A stretch of 64,000 bases of DNA from Mesorhizobium sp. B4-1-4 (GCF_006439395.2 NZ_CP083950.1:248001-312000); one strand, 5' to 3'. Numbered from the stretch's first letter, positions 19,093 through 28,212 are shown. The notes: generated by a model from the letters alone, not told the origin. Numbers and translations: made by a program.

Positions 19093-20163
19093 ATGCCGCG
19101 AATGGATACCATGGCTGAAACCGTCACCCTCACGCTTGACGAAGCCCACGATCTCTGCCTGCGTGTTCTTCTGGACCATGGCTTGGGCGGGAAGCAGGCC
19201 GAGGCCGTGGCCGCGGTGATCGTCGCCGGACAGCGGGACGAATGTCACTCGCACGGGCTCTATCGATTGATCGGCTGCGCGCATGTGCTGGGCACGGGTC
19301 GCGTGAACAAGGATGCAAAGCCGAGGGTGATCGACTGGGCGCCGTCGATCGTCAAGGTCGATGCCGATTTCGGCTTTTCATCCTACGCCTATAATGAAGG
19401 CATTGGCCTTGCGCTCGAAAAGGCTCGATGCCAAGGTCTCGCCGCCTTCGTGATCAACAGATGCTACCACTTTTCGGCGCTTTGGCCCGAGATCGAACCT
19501 CTGGCCGAACAGGGCTTCGCGGCGCTCGCGCTGACACCAAGCCACAGCTGGGTTGCGCCGGCCGGCGGCACAAGACCGCTGTTCGGTACCAACCCGATCG
19601 CGTTCGCCTGGCCGAGAGCAGACCATCATCCATTCGTGTTTGACTTCGCCACGAGCGCTACGGCGCGCGGCGAGATCGAACTCCACCGGCGGGCCGGCAA
19701 GACCATTGCGCCTGGGCTTGCCCTCGATGCCGCTGGTCGGCCGACCGTCGACCCTGCCGAGGCGCTTCGTGGCGCCATGCTGACCTTCGGCGGTCACAAG
19801 GGATCGGCAATGTCGACCATGGTGGAATTGCTGGCCGGGCCGTTGATCAACGACATGATCAGTATGGAATCGAAGGCCTTCGATGATGGGCTCGGCGCCA
19901 TTCCATGCCATGGGGAACTGATCCTGATATTCGATCCGAGCGTGTTCCTGGGCGATGCACTCGGAAAAAATCTCGCCTGCGCCGAAACGCTTTTTGACGC
20001 GATCATCGGCCAGGATGCGCGATTGCCGTCCCAGCGCAGATACGACGCTCGGCTCAGAAGCCTTCGCGCTGGCGTGACCATTCCAACGCCGCTCTATGAA
20101 GAGCTGCTCGCGCTGATGAAGGCGCCCTCCGAAAACGCCCGGGCATCTGGTCGGCTGGGCTGA
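19093..20163 (+). CDS. Ldh2/malate-lactate dehydrogenase family oxidoreductase (possible pyrroline-2-carboxylate reductase)
   Basis: A 356-residue member of the Ldh2 (YiaK/DpkA/AllD) family of NAD(P)H-dependent oxidoreductases, which differs in fold from classical lactate dehydrogenases. The family features SHGLYRL, HFSALWPEIE, a PAGG-TRPLFGTNPIAFA block and GGHKGSAMSTMVELL are visible. DpkA-type members reduce delta-1-pyrroline- or piperideine-2-carboxylate, the product of a 3-hydroxyproline dehydratase, which would fit the enolase-family gene at 6256. An ATG at 19111 is a plausible alternative start. Confidence 0.85.
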   Translation: MPRMDTMAETVTLTLDEAHDLCLRVLLDHGLGGKQAEAVAAVIVAGQRDECHSHGLYRLIGCAHVLGTGRVNKDAKPRVIDWAPSIVKVDADFGFSSYAYNEGIGLALEKARCQGLAAFVINRCYHFSALWPEIEPLAEQGFAALALTPSHSWVAPAGGTRPLFGTNPIAFAWPRADHHPFVFDFATSATARGEIELHRRAGKTIAPGLALDAAGRPTVDPAEALRGAMLTFGGHKGSAMSTMVELLAGPLINDMISMESKAFDDGLGAIPCHGELILIFDPSVFLGDALGKNLACAETLFDAIIGQDARLPSQRRYDARLRSLRAGVTIPTPLYEELLALMKAPSENARASGRLG

Positions 20164-20352
20164 GCGGGGAGTACGGATTTTCCATGCGCGCCTTCTTCCA
20201 TCATCTGCGGGACCAGATCCGGATTGCGATGGAGGATTTTTCGAGCAACCACAGCCAGGTCTGCATATCCTCGTGTGGCGTTATCTGCTTCGACGTCAGT
20301 GAGCATACCCCGCTGTTTGCCAAGCAAATAGTCGCGGTCAACAGGAGCAACA

Positions 20353-21393
20353 ATGCGCACGAAAGCCAGCATTCGCGTCGTCGGTTGTCATGCCGAAGGG
20401 GAAATCGGCGACGTGATCGTCGGTGGCGTGCTGCCGCCGCCAGGCCGCACGATGATGGAGAAGATGATCGCGATGGAACGTGATCACGACCATATCCGGC
20501 GCATGCTGATTTGCGAGCCGCGCGGCAGCGTTGCCCGGCACGTCAATCTCCTGGTCCCCTCGACGCGCGAGGATTGCGTCGCAGGCGCCATCATCATGGA
20601 GCCGACGGAATATCCGCCCATGTCGGGCTCCAACACGATCTGCGTCGCCACCGTGCTGCTCGAGACCGGCATGGTGCCGATCAACGAGCCCGAGACGCGC
20701 TTCAAGCTGGACATGCCGGGCGGCGTCATCGAGGTGCGCGCCGAATGCCGCGACGGCAAATGTCTGTCGATCACCTTTCGCAATGCGCCGGCCTTTGCCG
20801 AACGCCTCGATGTCAATATCGAGGTGGCAGGCCAGGGAACGCTGAAGGTCGACATCGCCTATGGGGGGATGTTCTACGCGATCGTCGACGCCAAGGCGCT
20901 CGGCTTCTCCGTCACACCCGACGAGGCGCGCGAACTGGCGGTAACCGGCGAGAAGGTTCGCCGCGCCGCGCGCGAGCAGTTGGATGTCGTTCACCCGGAG
21001 TTCGACAATGTGCGCGGCGTCTCGATCGTGCAGTTCGCCATGCCGTTCCAGGGGCCTGGCAATGTCACACGCAACACCTGCATCGTTTCGCCCGGACGTT
21101 CCGACCGCAGCCCCACGGGAACCGGCACTTCGGCCCGCATGGCCGTGCTGCAGGCGAGGGGCCTGATGCGCGTCGGCGAGGTTCTGATCCACGAATCCAT
21201 CATCGGATCCCGTTTTACCGGCAGGATCGTGGAACTTGCCGAGGTCGCCGGTCGCAGGGCCATCATTCCTGAGATCACCGGCCGCGCCTGGATTACGGGC
21301 CAGCATAGCTATTATCTCGACCCGACGGATCCTTATCCGCAAGGCTACGTGCTCTCGGATACCTGGGGCTCATCCACCTCGGTAAAGCAGTAA
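20353..21393 (+). CDS. Proline racemase/hydroxyproline epimerase family protein with Ser/Thr in the catalytic pair
   Basis: A 346-residue protein with the diaminopimelate-epimerase-like fold of the proline racemase family. In well-studied members two Cys, or Ser plus Cys (4-hydroxyproline epimerase), or Cys plus Thr (trans-3-hydroxyproline dehydratase), perform the proton transfers. Here the first site reads MSGSNTIC (Ser91) and the second DRSPTGTGTSAR (Thr255), so neither thiol is present. A dehydratase rather than racemase role is therefore more likely, but unproven. The start has AGGAG 8 bases upstream. It ends the operon that begins with the amino-acid permease. Confidence 0.87.
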   Translation: MRTKASIRVVGCHAEGEIGDVIVGGVLPPPGRTMMEKMIAMERDHDHIRRMLICEPRGSVARHVNLLVPSTREDCVAGAIIMEPTEYPPMSGSNTICVATVLLETGMVPINEPETRFKLDMPGGVIEVRAECRDGKCLSITFRNAPAFAERLDVNIEVAGQGTLKVDIAYGGMFYAIVDAKALGFSVTPDEARELAVTGEKVRRAAREQLDVVHPEFDNVRGVSIVQFAMPFQGPGNVTRNTCIVSPGRSDRSPTGTGTSARMAVLQARGLMRVGEVLIHESIIGSRFTGRIVELAEVAGRRAIIPEITGRAWITGQHSYYLDPTDPYPQGYVLSDTWGSSTSVKQ

Positions 21394-21466
21394 GTGTGCG
21401 TTTCTGTACCGAAAAATGGGATTGCGATTTTCAAAGACACACTGGTTCAAGTCTGGTTTGCCGCGC

Positions 21467-22279
21467 TCAGGCGGTCAGGGCGCGTTCGCTCAACCATTCG
21501 GCCGTGCGCTGGCTTGCCTGTTCGGCGGAAACCACGAGGCTGAACCCCTGCAGCAGGCTGTGCAGAAAAGCCCCGGTGAAGCAGTCGCCGGCGCCGATCG
21601 TGTCCGGCACTGAGACCTGCCTAAACGGGGTGACCTGGCGTAGTTCACAGCCGTCATAGAGCGAGATCGGATGTCTGCCATCAGTCAGAACCAGCGTGTT
21701 CAGGCGTGGTCCAGCAATCAGCGCGGCCTTCTCCCAAAGCCGATGAATGTCTTCACAGGGAAAATCGGCGCGGGACCCGATGATAATGTCTGCCGGCCGT
21801 GGTGATGCGCTGCGCAGCGGAAACTGCGAGATCACCAGGGGTATCTTCTCCAGGGAAGCGACGACACCGTCACCCAGCAGCAACGCGTTGAGATAGGCTG
21901 CGTCGCCGCAGACCGGCTCCGATACCTCAAAGTGCGGGCGCACCTGGTCGCCGCTGTTTAAGATGGTGCGCTCGCCGTTCGGCTCAAGCAGGATCTCCGT
22001 GAGTATGGATTCGCCAGCCAGCATGGTGACGTGACGGACATCGACGCCGATGAATTTCAATGTGGCAAGCGCAGCCTGACCATGACCGTCGTCTATCAGA
22101 TTGCTGACCAACCGGACATCATTGCCGAGCCTCGCCAGTTGGCCACCGGTATGAAAACCGCCGCCGCCAAGCCTGACAGCGCGGTCAAAATAGGTGATGC
22201 GCGCGCCCGGAGTGAGTTGTGATGCGAGCGACCAGACTCGGTCATGGTTGACGTGGCCGATAACGACGACTGTGCCCAT
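21467..22279 (-). CDS. PfkB-family sugar kinase
   Basis: A 270-residue kinase of the ribokinase/PfkB family with the N-terminal substrate-site motif GGGGFHTGGQLARLG and the C-terminal anion-hole/catalytic motif TIGAGDCFTGAF. It would phosphorylate the sugar or nucleoside brought in by the ABC transporter whose genes precede it on the same strand (stop of the permease 5 bases away). The open frame runs further upstream into the permease gene, but homology starts at the ATG at 22279. Confidence 0.88.
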   Translation of the reverse strand: MGTVVVIGHVNHDRVWSLASQLTPGARITYFDRAVRLGGGGFHTGGQLARLGNDVRLVSNLIDDGHGQAALATLKFIGVDVRHVTMLAGESILTEILLEPNGERTILNSGDQVRPHFEVSEPVCGDAAYLNALLLGDGVVASLEKIPLVISQFPLRSASPRPADIIIGSRADFPCEDIHRLWEKAALIAGPRLNTLVLTDGRHPISLYDGCELRQVTPFRQVSVPDTIGAGDCFTGAFLHSLLQGFSLVVSAEQASQRTAEWLSERALTA

Positions 22280-22284
22280 CCCTG

Positions 22285-23136
22285 CTACTTTTCGTCCAAT
22301 CCTGGCGCCAGCGCATCGACGATGAAGCGCTGCGCGAGCAAAAACAACACCAGAACGGGCGTCACCGACAGCAGGCTCGTCGCCATCAGCGGTCCCCACA
22401 GAATTTCCGCGCCATCGAGATCGGCAAAGGCGGCGATGCCGGTGGTCAGCGTCTTCTTGAACGTATCCTCCAGCACTAGCTGGCCCCACAGGTAGATGTT
22501 CCAGGCTCCCATGAAGGAAATTACCGACAGCGCCGCGATCGCCGGAATGACATTCGGCACCGCGATCTCCCAGAATTGCCGCCAGACGTCGGCGCCATCC
22601 ATCCGCGCGGCCTCGAACATCGAGCCCTGCAGCGAGCGGAAGGCCTGGCGGAAATAGAAGACGTAGAAGCCGATATAGGGAATGGAGGGAATGATCATCG
22701 CGCCATAAGTGTCGAAGGCCTGCACTTTGACCACCGCGATATAGGTCGGGATGATGGCGAGCACTGATGGAAAGGACATGGTGGCCACCACCAGCCAGAA
22801 CAGGAAATTTCGTCCGGGAAATTCCATGCGGCCGAAGGCGTAGCCTGCAGGCAACGCCAGCACCAGCTTGCCGAACGTGATCAGGCTCGATGTCAGGATC
22901 GAGTTCCACAGCCACATCCAGATCGGATGACGCGCCGCGGCGATCGCGAAATTGGACACGGTCGGCTGTTCTGGCCAGAGGCGGATCGCCTTGGCGGTGA
23001 TGAGCTCATTGGGCGTGAAGGCCGATGTCACCATCCAGACCAGCGGGAACACCGTCGCGACGCTCAGACACAAAAGAACGACGTGAATGGCCAGGCGTTC
23101 AACCTTGAACGACAGCGGCAGGGACTGCCCGTTCAT
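22285..23136 (-). CDS. Sugar ABC transporter permease (MalG type)
   Basis: A 283-residue carbohydrate ABC permease (CUT1, MalG-like) with six predicted membrane helices and the EAA loop EAARMDGADVWRQFWEIAVPN. The start overlaps the stop of the MalF-like gene by 4 bases (ATGA), so the two are coupled. Together with the MalF-like permease it forms the channel for the binding protein at 24029. No ATPase gene for this transporter is in the operon; a shared MsmK/UgpC-type ATPase elsewhere is likely. Confidence 0.9.
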   Translation of the reverse strand: MNGQSLPLSFKVERLAIHVVLLCLSVATVFPLVWMVTSAFTPNELITAKAIRLWPEQPTVSNFAIAAARHPIWMWLWNSILTSSLITFGKLVLALPAGYAFGRMEFPGRNFLFWLVVATMSFPSVLAIIPTYIAVVKVQAFDTYGAMIIPSIPYIGFYVFYFRQAFRSLQGSMFEAARMDGADVWRQFWEIAVPNVIPAIAALSVISFMGAWNIYLWGQLVLEDTFKKTLTTGIAAFADLDGAEILWGPLMATSLLSVTPVLVLFLLAQRFIVDALAPGLDEK

Positions 23137-24032
23137 CCGTAATGCACCCGCTTTTCGCCGATGCGGAACTGCATCCAGGTAACCGAGAGCACGACCACGA
23201 TGATGATCATGGCAACTGCGCTTGCTTGTCCGAATTGGAAGAACTGCATGCCTTGTTGCCAGAGGAAATAGAGGATGCTGCTGCTGCGTCCCGCTGGCCC
23301 GCCATGGGTGAGCACATCGATAACCCCGACAATGTCGTCCAGGATATGGAACAGCGTGGTGACCGAAATGAAGAAGGCCGTGGGCGTGATCATCGGCAGT
23401 TCGATGTCCCGGAAATATTGCCAGCGGCTAGCGCCGTCGAGCCGCGAGGCCTCGCGCAGGCTATGTGGAACATTGGCAAGCGCCGCCAGCCACAAAAGCA
23501 TGTTTAGCCCGAACGTCTTCCAGAAGGTGATCAGCGATACGCACAGCAGCGCCAGGTCCGGATCCGTGTGCCAGCGCGAGCGCGGCAAGCCGAAAGCCGT
23601 CAAGACCTCGTTGAAAAGGCCGTTGACCGGGTTGAGCAGCCACGACCAGGCGACGCCGGCGACCGAAAAGGCAAGAATGGTCGGCAAAAACAGCATGCCG
23701 CGATAGACGGTGCCCATCCGCGATCCGCTCACCGAATGGAGCATCACCGCCAGGACCAGCGGGATGACGATCTGCGCCGGGATCAGGATGGCGCAATAGG
23801 CAAGCGTGTTCCACGCCGACAGCTGGAAATCGGCGTTGCTGAACATGGCCGCATAATTGGCGGCACCGACGAAATTGATATCCGAGGATAACAGGTTCCA
23901 GTCGAGGAGCGATAAAGCGGCCGAGCCGGCGATCGGCCCGTAGAGAAAGATCAGAACGGCCAGAACCGCTGGCCCCACGAAGAGATAGGGGGCCAGCAGC
24001 CTAGTCGTTCGACGAAAATTCGGTCTGTTCAT
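23133..24032 (-). CDS. Sugar ABC transporter permease (MalF type)
   Basis: A 299-residue CUT1 permease, MalF/UgpA-like, beginning MNRPNFRRTTRLLAPYLFVG. The first helix follows directly and the EAA loop reads EASRLDGASRWQYFRDIELP. The open frame extends 30 codons upstream into the binding-protein gene, but the ATG at 24032 overlaps that gene's stop by 4 bases, the arrangement used again at its own 3' end, which decides the start. Confidence 0.9.
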   Translation of the reverse strand: MNRPNFRRTTRLLAPYLFVGPAVLAVLIFLYGPIAGSAALSLLDWNLLSSDINFVGAANYAAMFSNADFQLSAWNTLAYCAILIPAQIVIPLVLAVMLHSVSGSRMGTVYRGMLFLPTILAFSVAGVAWSWLLNPVNGLFNEVLTAFGLPRSRWHTDPDLALLCVSLITFWKTFGLNMLLWLAALANVPHSLREASRLDGASRWQYFRDIELPMITPTAFFISVTTLFHILDDIVGVIDVLTHGGPAGRSSSILYFLWQQGMQFFQFGQASAVAMIIIVVVLSVTWMQFRIGEKRVHYG

Positions 24033-25279
24033 CCGGCGGCAATAAGGGCACTGAGTTCGTCGTTCGCGCCCTTCATGCCGTCGGCAACCGAGGTTTCCTT
24101 CAGCAGCATCCGTGACACCCATTTGCGCCAGATTGTCTGGCCCTCCAGGCCGCGCTTGCCCGGCCAGATGGTCTCCGCTGTCAGGCCGTCAACCAACTGG
24201 CCGGCGGCCGGCTTCATGAAGTCGTTGATGAGCGGAATGTCGTGGACCGAGGTGTTGAGGTAACCGACGCTCGACCAGATCGCCTGGCCTTCCTTGGAGG
24301 CGCAGAATTCGAGGAAAGCGAGCGAGGCTTCGGCCTGCTCCTGGTTCCTGGTGTAGACGGCCAGGAAATTGCCGCCGCTGTTCATCTTGCGGGCGTGGCC
24401 GGCCAAGCCGGGGAACTTCGTCGTGACCGCCTTGGCGGCGCCGAACGGGAAGGTCGTGGCGCGCGTCGAACTGGTGGTGCAGATCGCCAGCGCGCCGGAT
24501 TCGAACGCCGCGTCCTGCTCCTTGGCGCTGACCGGCAGCCACAGGCCTTCGAACGCCGGCGCACAGAACTGCTCCATACCGGCGGCGGCTTCCGGACTGT
24601 TGAGCGCGAGCTTTCCGGCCGGATCGATGATGAAACCGCCTGCATTCTGGATGAAGGACTGGCTCGTCCACTCATTGTTGGACAGCGCCAGCGCCGAGCG
24701 GTAGGTGGCATGCTTGTCCTTCAGCTTGCTGTCCAGCTGGCGGGCCGATTTGTACAGCCAGTCGGCATCCGGCGTTTCGGGCAGGGCCGGATCGAGCCCG
24801 GCTTCCTGCCATAGCGCGCTGTTGATGAAGGTGATCGGCGTCGACATGGCCCAGGGAAGTCCGATCAAGGCGCCATCGATGGTGACCAACGGCAGGACGG
24901 AGGGATTGAAGTTGGCAGCGATCGCGCCGGCCTTGGCGGCGTTGATCTCGCGCAGGTCGCGGGCGCCAAGCGTGCGCCTGGCAAAATAGCCGAACTTCCA
25001 GCCGGTGATCATCATCGCCGGCGGGCGGCCCGCCGCGATGCTGGCGACCGCCTTGGCGGTGGCGGCCTCATAGTCGCCGTCGAAGCGGTTGACGACCGTG
25101 ACGCCGAGCTTCTTGTCGTTGAAGGCGTCGACAACCTTCTGGAACGGCTTGTCGGAACCCCATGTGCTCGAAATCTCGATCTGCGCGTCGGCGGAAAACG
25201 CCGGATACAGACCGGCAACCCCTGTCGCTGCCAATGCAGTCGCACCGGCCATGAATTGACGTCGGCTTATTTGAACCAT
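24029..25279 (-). CDS. Sugar ABC transporter substrate-binding protein (SBP family 1)
   Basis: A 416-residue extracellular binding protein of the UgpB/MalE group. The N-terminus MVQISRRQFMAGATALAATG is a twin-arginine signal (RRQFM) and cleavage is expected near SADA. The body shows family features such as GAKAV-type loops and WP-rich binding-cleft segments. It is the first gene of the sugar-uptake operon, divergent from the HutC-type regulator, with an inverted repeat (25296-25326) just upstream of its start. Confidence 0.9.
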   Translation of the reverse strand: MVQISRRQFMAGATALAATGVAGLYPAFSADAQIEISSTWGSDKPFQKVVDAFNDKKLGVTVVNRFDGDYEAATAKAVASIAAGRPPAMMITGWKFGYFARRTLGARDLREINAAKAGAIAANFNPSVLPLVTIDGALIGLPWAMSTPITFINSALWQEAGLDPALPETPDADWLYKSARQLDSKLKDKHATYRSALALSNNEWTSQSFIQNAGGFIIDPAGKLALNSPEAAAGMEQFCAPAFEGLWLPVSAKEQDAAFESGALAICTTSSTRATTFPFGAAKAVTTKFPGLAGHARKMNSGGNFLAVYTRNQEQAEASLAFLEFCASKEGQAIWSSVGYLNTSVHDIPLINDFMKPAAGQLVDGLTAETIWPGKRGLEGQTIWRKWVSRMLLKETSVADGMKGANDELSALIAAG

Positions 25280-25295
25280 ATCAGACCATCCCTAT

Positions 25296-25326
25296 TCATC
25301 CGAATGTTTCATTTTCATTCGGATGA
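25296..25326. promoter_or_regulatory. Inverted-repeat operator upstream of the sugar transporter
   Basis: TCATCCGAATG (25296-25306) and its exact reverse complement CATTCGGATGA (25316-25326) are separated by 9 bases, directly before the binding-protein gene. The half-site resembles the palindrome TCATTCGAATGA at 25470-25481, so both are probably bound by the adjacent GntR/HutC regulator. Confidence 0.65.
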
Positions 25327-25469
25327 TCTGGGTAGCGCGACTTGATGACAGGCATGTGTATGCAAAGGCGCCGATCTCATCGGCCACCGTAGGCGCGGGG
25401 GATATCCTCTGTATGACGGCGCAACGAATGCGCGCGCACGTTGCCAAAGCCCGTGCTGCCCGATATTTA

Positions 25470-25481
25470 TCATTCGAATGA
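25470..25481. promoter_or_regulatory. Palindromic operator upstream of the HutC-type regulator
   Basis: TCATTCGAATGA is a perfect 12-bp palindrome about 50 bases before the regulator start, and matches the half-sites at 25296-25326. Autoregulation is inferred. Confidence 0.6.
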
Positions 25482-25531
25482 CATAACCGAATGCGGCAAA
25501 GAACCGTGTTGTCGTTCGGGAAGGAACAGCA

Positions 25532-26302
25532 ATGCAAAACAAGATGTTGCATGGCCAATGGCAGCAGGTCGAAGAGGCGCTTGCTGCCGAAATTGCCGCC
25601 GGACATTTCGGCGACGACATGCAACTGCCGAGAGAGACCGAGTTGATGGCGCGTTTCGGCGTCGGCAGGCACAGCATCCGGCGGGCAATGGCGCAATTGC
25701 AGAGCCGCGGGCTTGTCCAAGTCGAACAAGGCAAAGGCACGTTCGTACGCGCAAACAGGCTCGATTACCGCCTGTCCGAGCGGACTCGCTTTTCGCAAAA
25801 CCTGTTGGATCAAGGTCGCGAGCCGCTGGGCCAGGCCATCAAGGAGGAGGCGATCGCGGCACCGCGCCGGGTCAGCCAGGCGTTGAGGCTGCCGCCCGGC
25901 GAACCCGTTTATCGCATCGTTCGCCTTGGTCTGGCCGACGAGGAACCGATCGACTTTTCCAACGCCTATTATCCGGTCCGTCGCTTTCCCGGCTTCGATA
26001 AGGCCAGACGCGGTGGCCGCAGCGTCAGCGTCATCCTCGCAGAATATGGTGTCGCCGACTACATCCGTTTGCGCACTGACATCATCGTGCGGCTGCCGAC
26101 CAGACAAGAGGCCCGACGGCTGGCGCAATCCGAGGCGCAACCGATCGTGTTTACAAAGAAGGTGGACGTGGACATGAAAGGCACCCCGATCGCGTATTCC
26201 GAAACCGCCTGGGCCAGCGAGCGCGTGCAATTCTCGATCGACAATACAAACCAGCTTCTCAATGCGCTGGCACAGGTTCTTACCCCAAAGAGTGAGCCTT
26301 AG
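25532..26302 (+). CDS. GntR-family regulator, HutC subfamily (UTRA domain)
   Basis: A 256-residue regulator: winged-helix GntR domain (about residues 10-75, with LPRETELMARFGVGRHSIRR) and a C-terminal UTRA ligand domain (about 90-245) ending in ETAWASERVQFSID. The UTRA fold binds small sugars, phosphorylated sugars or histidine-type effectors. It is divergent from the sugar ABC operon, and palindromic TCATTCGAATGA-like sites flank both promoters, so it most likely represses that operon. The start has GGGAAGGAACAGC upstream. Confidence 0.9.
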   Translation: MQNKMLHGQWQQVEEALAAEIAAGHFGDDMQLPRETELMARFGVGRHSIRRAMAQLQSRGLVQVEQGKGTFVRANRLDYRLSERTRFSQNLLDQGREPLGQAIKEEAIAAPRRVSQALRLPPGEPVYRIVRLGLADEEPIDFSNAYYPVRRFPGFDKARRGGRSVSVILAEYGVADYIRLRTDIIVRLPTRQEARRLAQSEAQPIVFTKKVDVDMKGTPIAYSETAWASERVQFSIDNTNQLLNALAQVLTPKSEP

Positions 26303-27052
26303 GGAAAACGGTTGCTCTGGCAAAAGGATCGTCTGTTTCTACTGCTGAAGGGCAGGGTTGGCAGCAGCAGGGAAAGGCCACGAGCGATCGAAATCCAACT
26401 GCTCATCCCCTGGTCCATCGGCGCAGCTTACTCTTGCAAGGCGGGTGCAGGCGCAGGTGCCGCCGCATTCGGCCACGTTGGACGTACCGCTCCCGCTAAG
26501 CTTAGCATGCGCACGTGGGTGCGATCGAGCGCGCTCCGTTTCCGCCAGCGTAAGCGTGCTCGGGCGATTGGCCCACGCGCTCAATGTCGATCCTGCGATC
26601 TGATCAGGCCGCCGAAGAAGTAGGTTTCGAGCTTCACGGTCGGATCTCCTGAACCTGGTCGGTTGGGAGTTCCTGTCGCATCTGAAATGGCGCCGCGCGC
26701 CTTTGGCGCCCACCGGGTGCTCGTGAACCGAGCCCGCTTTCCTTCGCCAGGCTCAGGCGGTCTCGGCCATCCGGCTTCGCCCCCTGGCGCAAAGCAGCCT
26801 TGCGGCTGCCAGTCGTCGCCGTCCTTTGGCCGGCGCGGTCTTGGTTAGCCTTCCCCGGTGGCGCGGGGTGGGCGGCACTCCCTTCTAGGCCCGCCGCGGC
26901 ACCCCGCAACCTTCGCTTACGCTTCGGGTCCTCCACTGCGTTGCGGTCCTTCGGATGCGGGTCGCCTCTGACGGCGGGCCTTTCCGGTCGCGTCTTGCCG
27001 CCCACCCCACTTCCGGGGAAGGGCGCGCGAGTTGCGAGCGGAGGACCAAACG
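26303..27052. other. 750-base stretch without a recognisable gene; junction of cargo and transfer core
   Basis: No open frame here has convincing homology on either strand. The left half may hold decayed coding sequence; the right half (about 26690-27000) is very GC-rich and reads like the leader seen before ardC-type genes in rhizobial ICEs. It marks the boundary between catabolic cargo and transfer genes. No repeat, tRNA or att-like core was recognised. Confidence 0.5.
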
Positions 27053-28012
27053 ATGCGCAAAACTGGCAAGCGTTCGAGCCATGGCGGGAGCGGCGCGAAG
27101 AAGGACAGGCCGCCAAGGGCAAGCCTCTATTCCGAGATCACGGATCGCATCATCGGCGATCTGGAGCGCGGCTGCGTTCCATGGGTAAAGCCTTGGGGCA
27201 GGGCAAATGCCGGGCTCGGGCTGCCCAGGAATGCCGCCACCGGGCGCTGCTATTCCGGCATCAACATCCTGATCCTTTGGGGTGCCGTCATCGAGCGCGG
27301 CTATCCCTGCCAGAACTGGCTGACCTTCCGGCAGGCGCTGGCGCTTGGCGGCAATATCCGCAAGGGCGAGCGCGGAACGACCATCGTTCATGCCGATCGC
27401 TTCATCCCGAAAAACGAACATGAGCGCGCCAAGGCCGATGGCGACGAGCCGCAGGCCATTCCCTTCCTGAAGCGCTTCACCGTCTTCAATGTCGCCCAGT
27501 GCGACGGCCTGCCCGAGCATGTTTGCGCCGCCGCCGAGCCGTTGCCCGAACGCGAAATCATCCCGCAGGCCGAGGCGCTCATTCATTCTACCGGCGCGGA
27601 TTTGCGCATTGGTGGTGACCGCGCTTTCTATACGCCGGCCGGCGACTTCGTTCAGCTGCCGCAGCCAGAGTCTTTTTTGCGGATTGACTATTACCGCACC
27701 TGCTTTCACGAACTCGGCCACTGGACCGGGCACCCCACGCGGCTCGGCCGCGATCTCTCCGGCTCGTTCGGCTCCAAGGCCTATGCCCGCGAGGAACTGG
27801 TCGCCGAACTCGCCGCCGCCTTTGTCTGCGGCAGTCTCGGCATCGAGCCGACCGTACGCCACGCCGACTATATCGGCTCCTGGCTGAAGGTGCTGCGCGA
27901 GGACAATCGCGCCATCTTCAGCGCTGCCAGCCGCGCCTCGAAAGCCGCCGATTTCCTGCTTGCTTTCGAGACCCTCGACGAGGGCGAGGGGCGTGAGGGG
28001 ATCGCGGCATGA
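27053..28012 (+). CDS. ArdC-like antirestriction protein with zincin domain
   Basis: A 319-residue protein of the ArdC/DUF1738 type. The N-terminal half (about residues 20-130) is the ssDNA-binding ArdC domain (YSEITDRIIGDLERGCVPW, YSGINILILW). The C-terminal half is a metallopeptidase-like domain with HELGHW (HExxH, near residues 216-221) and the distal EELVAELAA helix. Such proteins protect incoming conjugative DNA from host restriction. The ATG at 27053 follows GCGGAGGACC. It overlaps the next small gene by 4 bases and opens the transfer region. Confidence 0.9.
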   Translation: MRKTGKRSSHGGSGAKKDRPPRASLYSEITDRIIGDLERGCVPWVKPWGRANAGLGLPRNAATGRCYSGINILILWGAVIERGYPCQNWLTFRQALALGGNIRKGERGTTIVHADRFIPKNEHERAKADGDEPQAIPFLKRFTVFNVAQCDGLPEHVCAAAEPLPEREIIPQAEALIHSTGADLRIGGDRAFYTPAGDFVQLPQPESFLRIDYYRTCFHELGHWTGHPTRLGRDLSGSFGSKAYAREELVAELAAAFVCGSLGIEPTVRHADYIGSWLKVLREDNRAIFSAASRASKAADFLLAFETLDEGEGREGIAA

Positions 28013-28212
28013 GCGCGCGCGATCCCCATTCCCTGCAGACCGAGACGACGCCGGAAGGCGAGCAGACGCTTATTCCGGGCGTTCGCCGGATCACCACGCG
28101 CGACCGGCTTGCGCTTCTGATGGACGCTCCGATGCGGCCGCGCGCCGCGCAAAAGCCGCTCGATATCGGCCTCTTCGATCAAGCGGCTCGCGACCAGCTC
28201 GACCTGTTCTAG
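28009..28212 (+). CDS. Small conserved ICE protein of unknown function
   Basis: A 67-residue polar protein whose ATG overlaps the ArdC-like stop (ATGA). No domain is recognised. Its tight coupling to ardC, absence of membrane segments and ending in a QLDLF-type motif are all that can be said. The C-terminal QAARDQLDLF resembles a beta-clamp binding motif (QLxLF), which would be unusual and worth testing; this is only a motif match. Confidence 0.65.
   Translation: MSARDPHSLQTETTPEGEQTLIPGVRRITTRDRLALLMDAPMRPRAAQKPLDIGLFDQAARDQLDLF

Noticed and set aside
20094..20372. Minus-strand frame across the gap before the proline-racemase-family gene
   Set aside because: Could be a remnant of a regulator, but it overlaps two real genes and shows no clear domain.
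20338..21342. Minus-strand frame of 334 codons
   Set aside because: Exact antisense of the proline-racemase-family gene.
26339..26713. Minus-strand frame of 124 codons in the cargo/transfer junction
   Set aside because: No homology, no ribosome-binding site, skewed composition; treated as non-coding.
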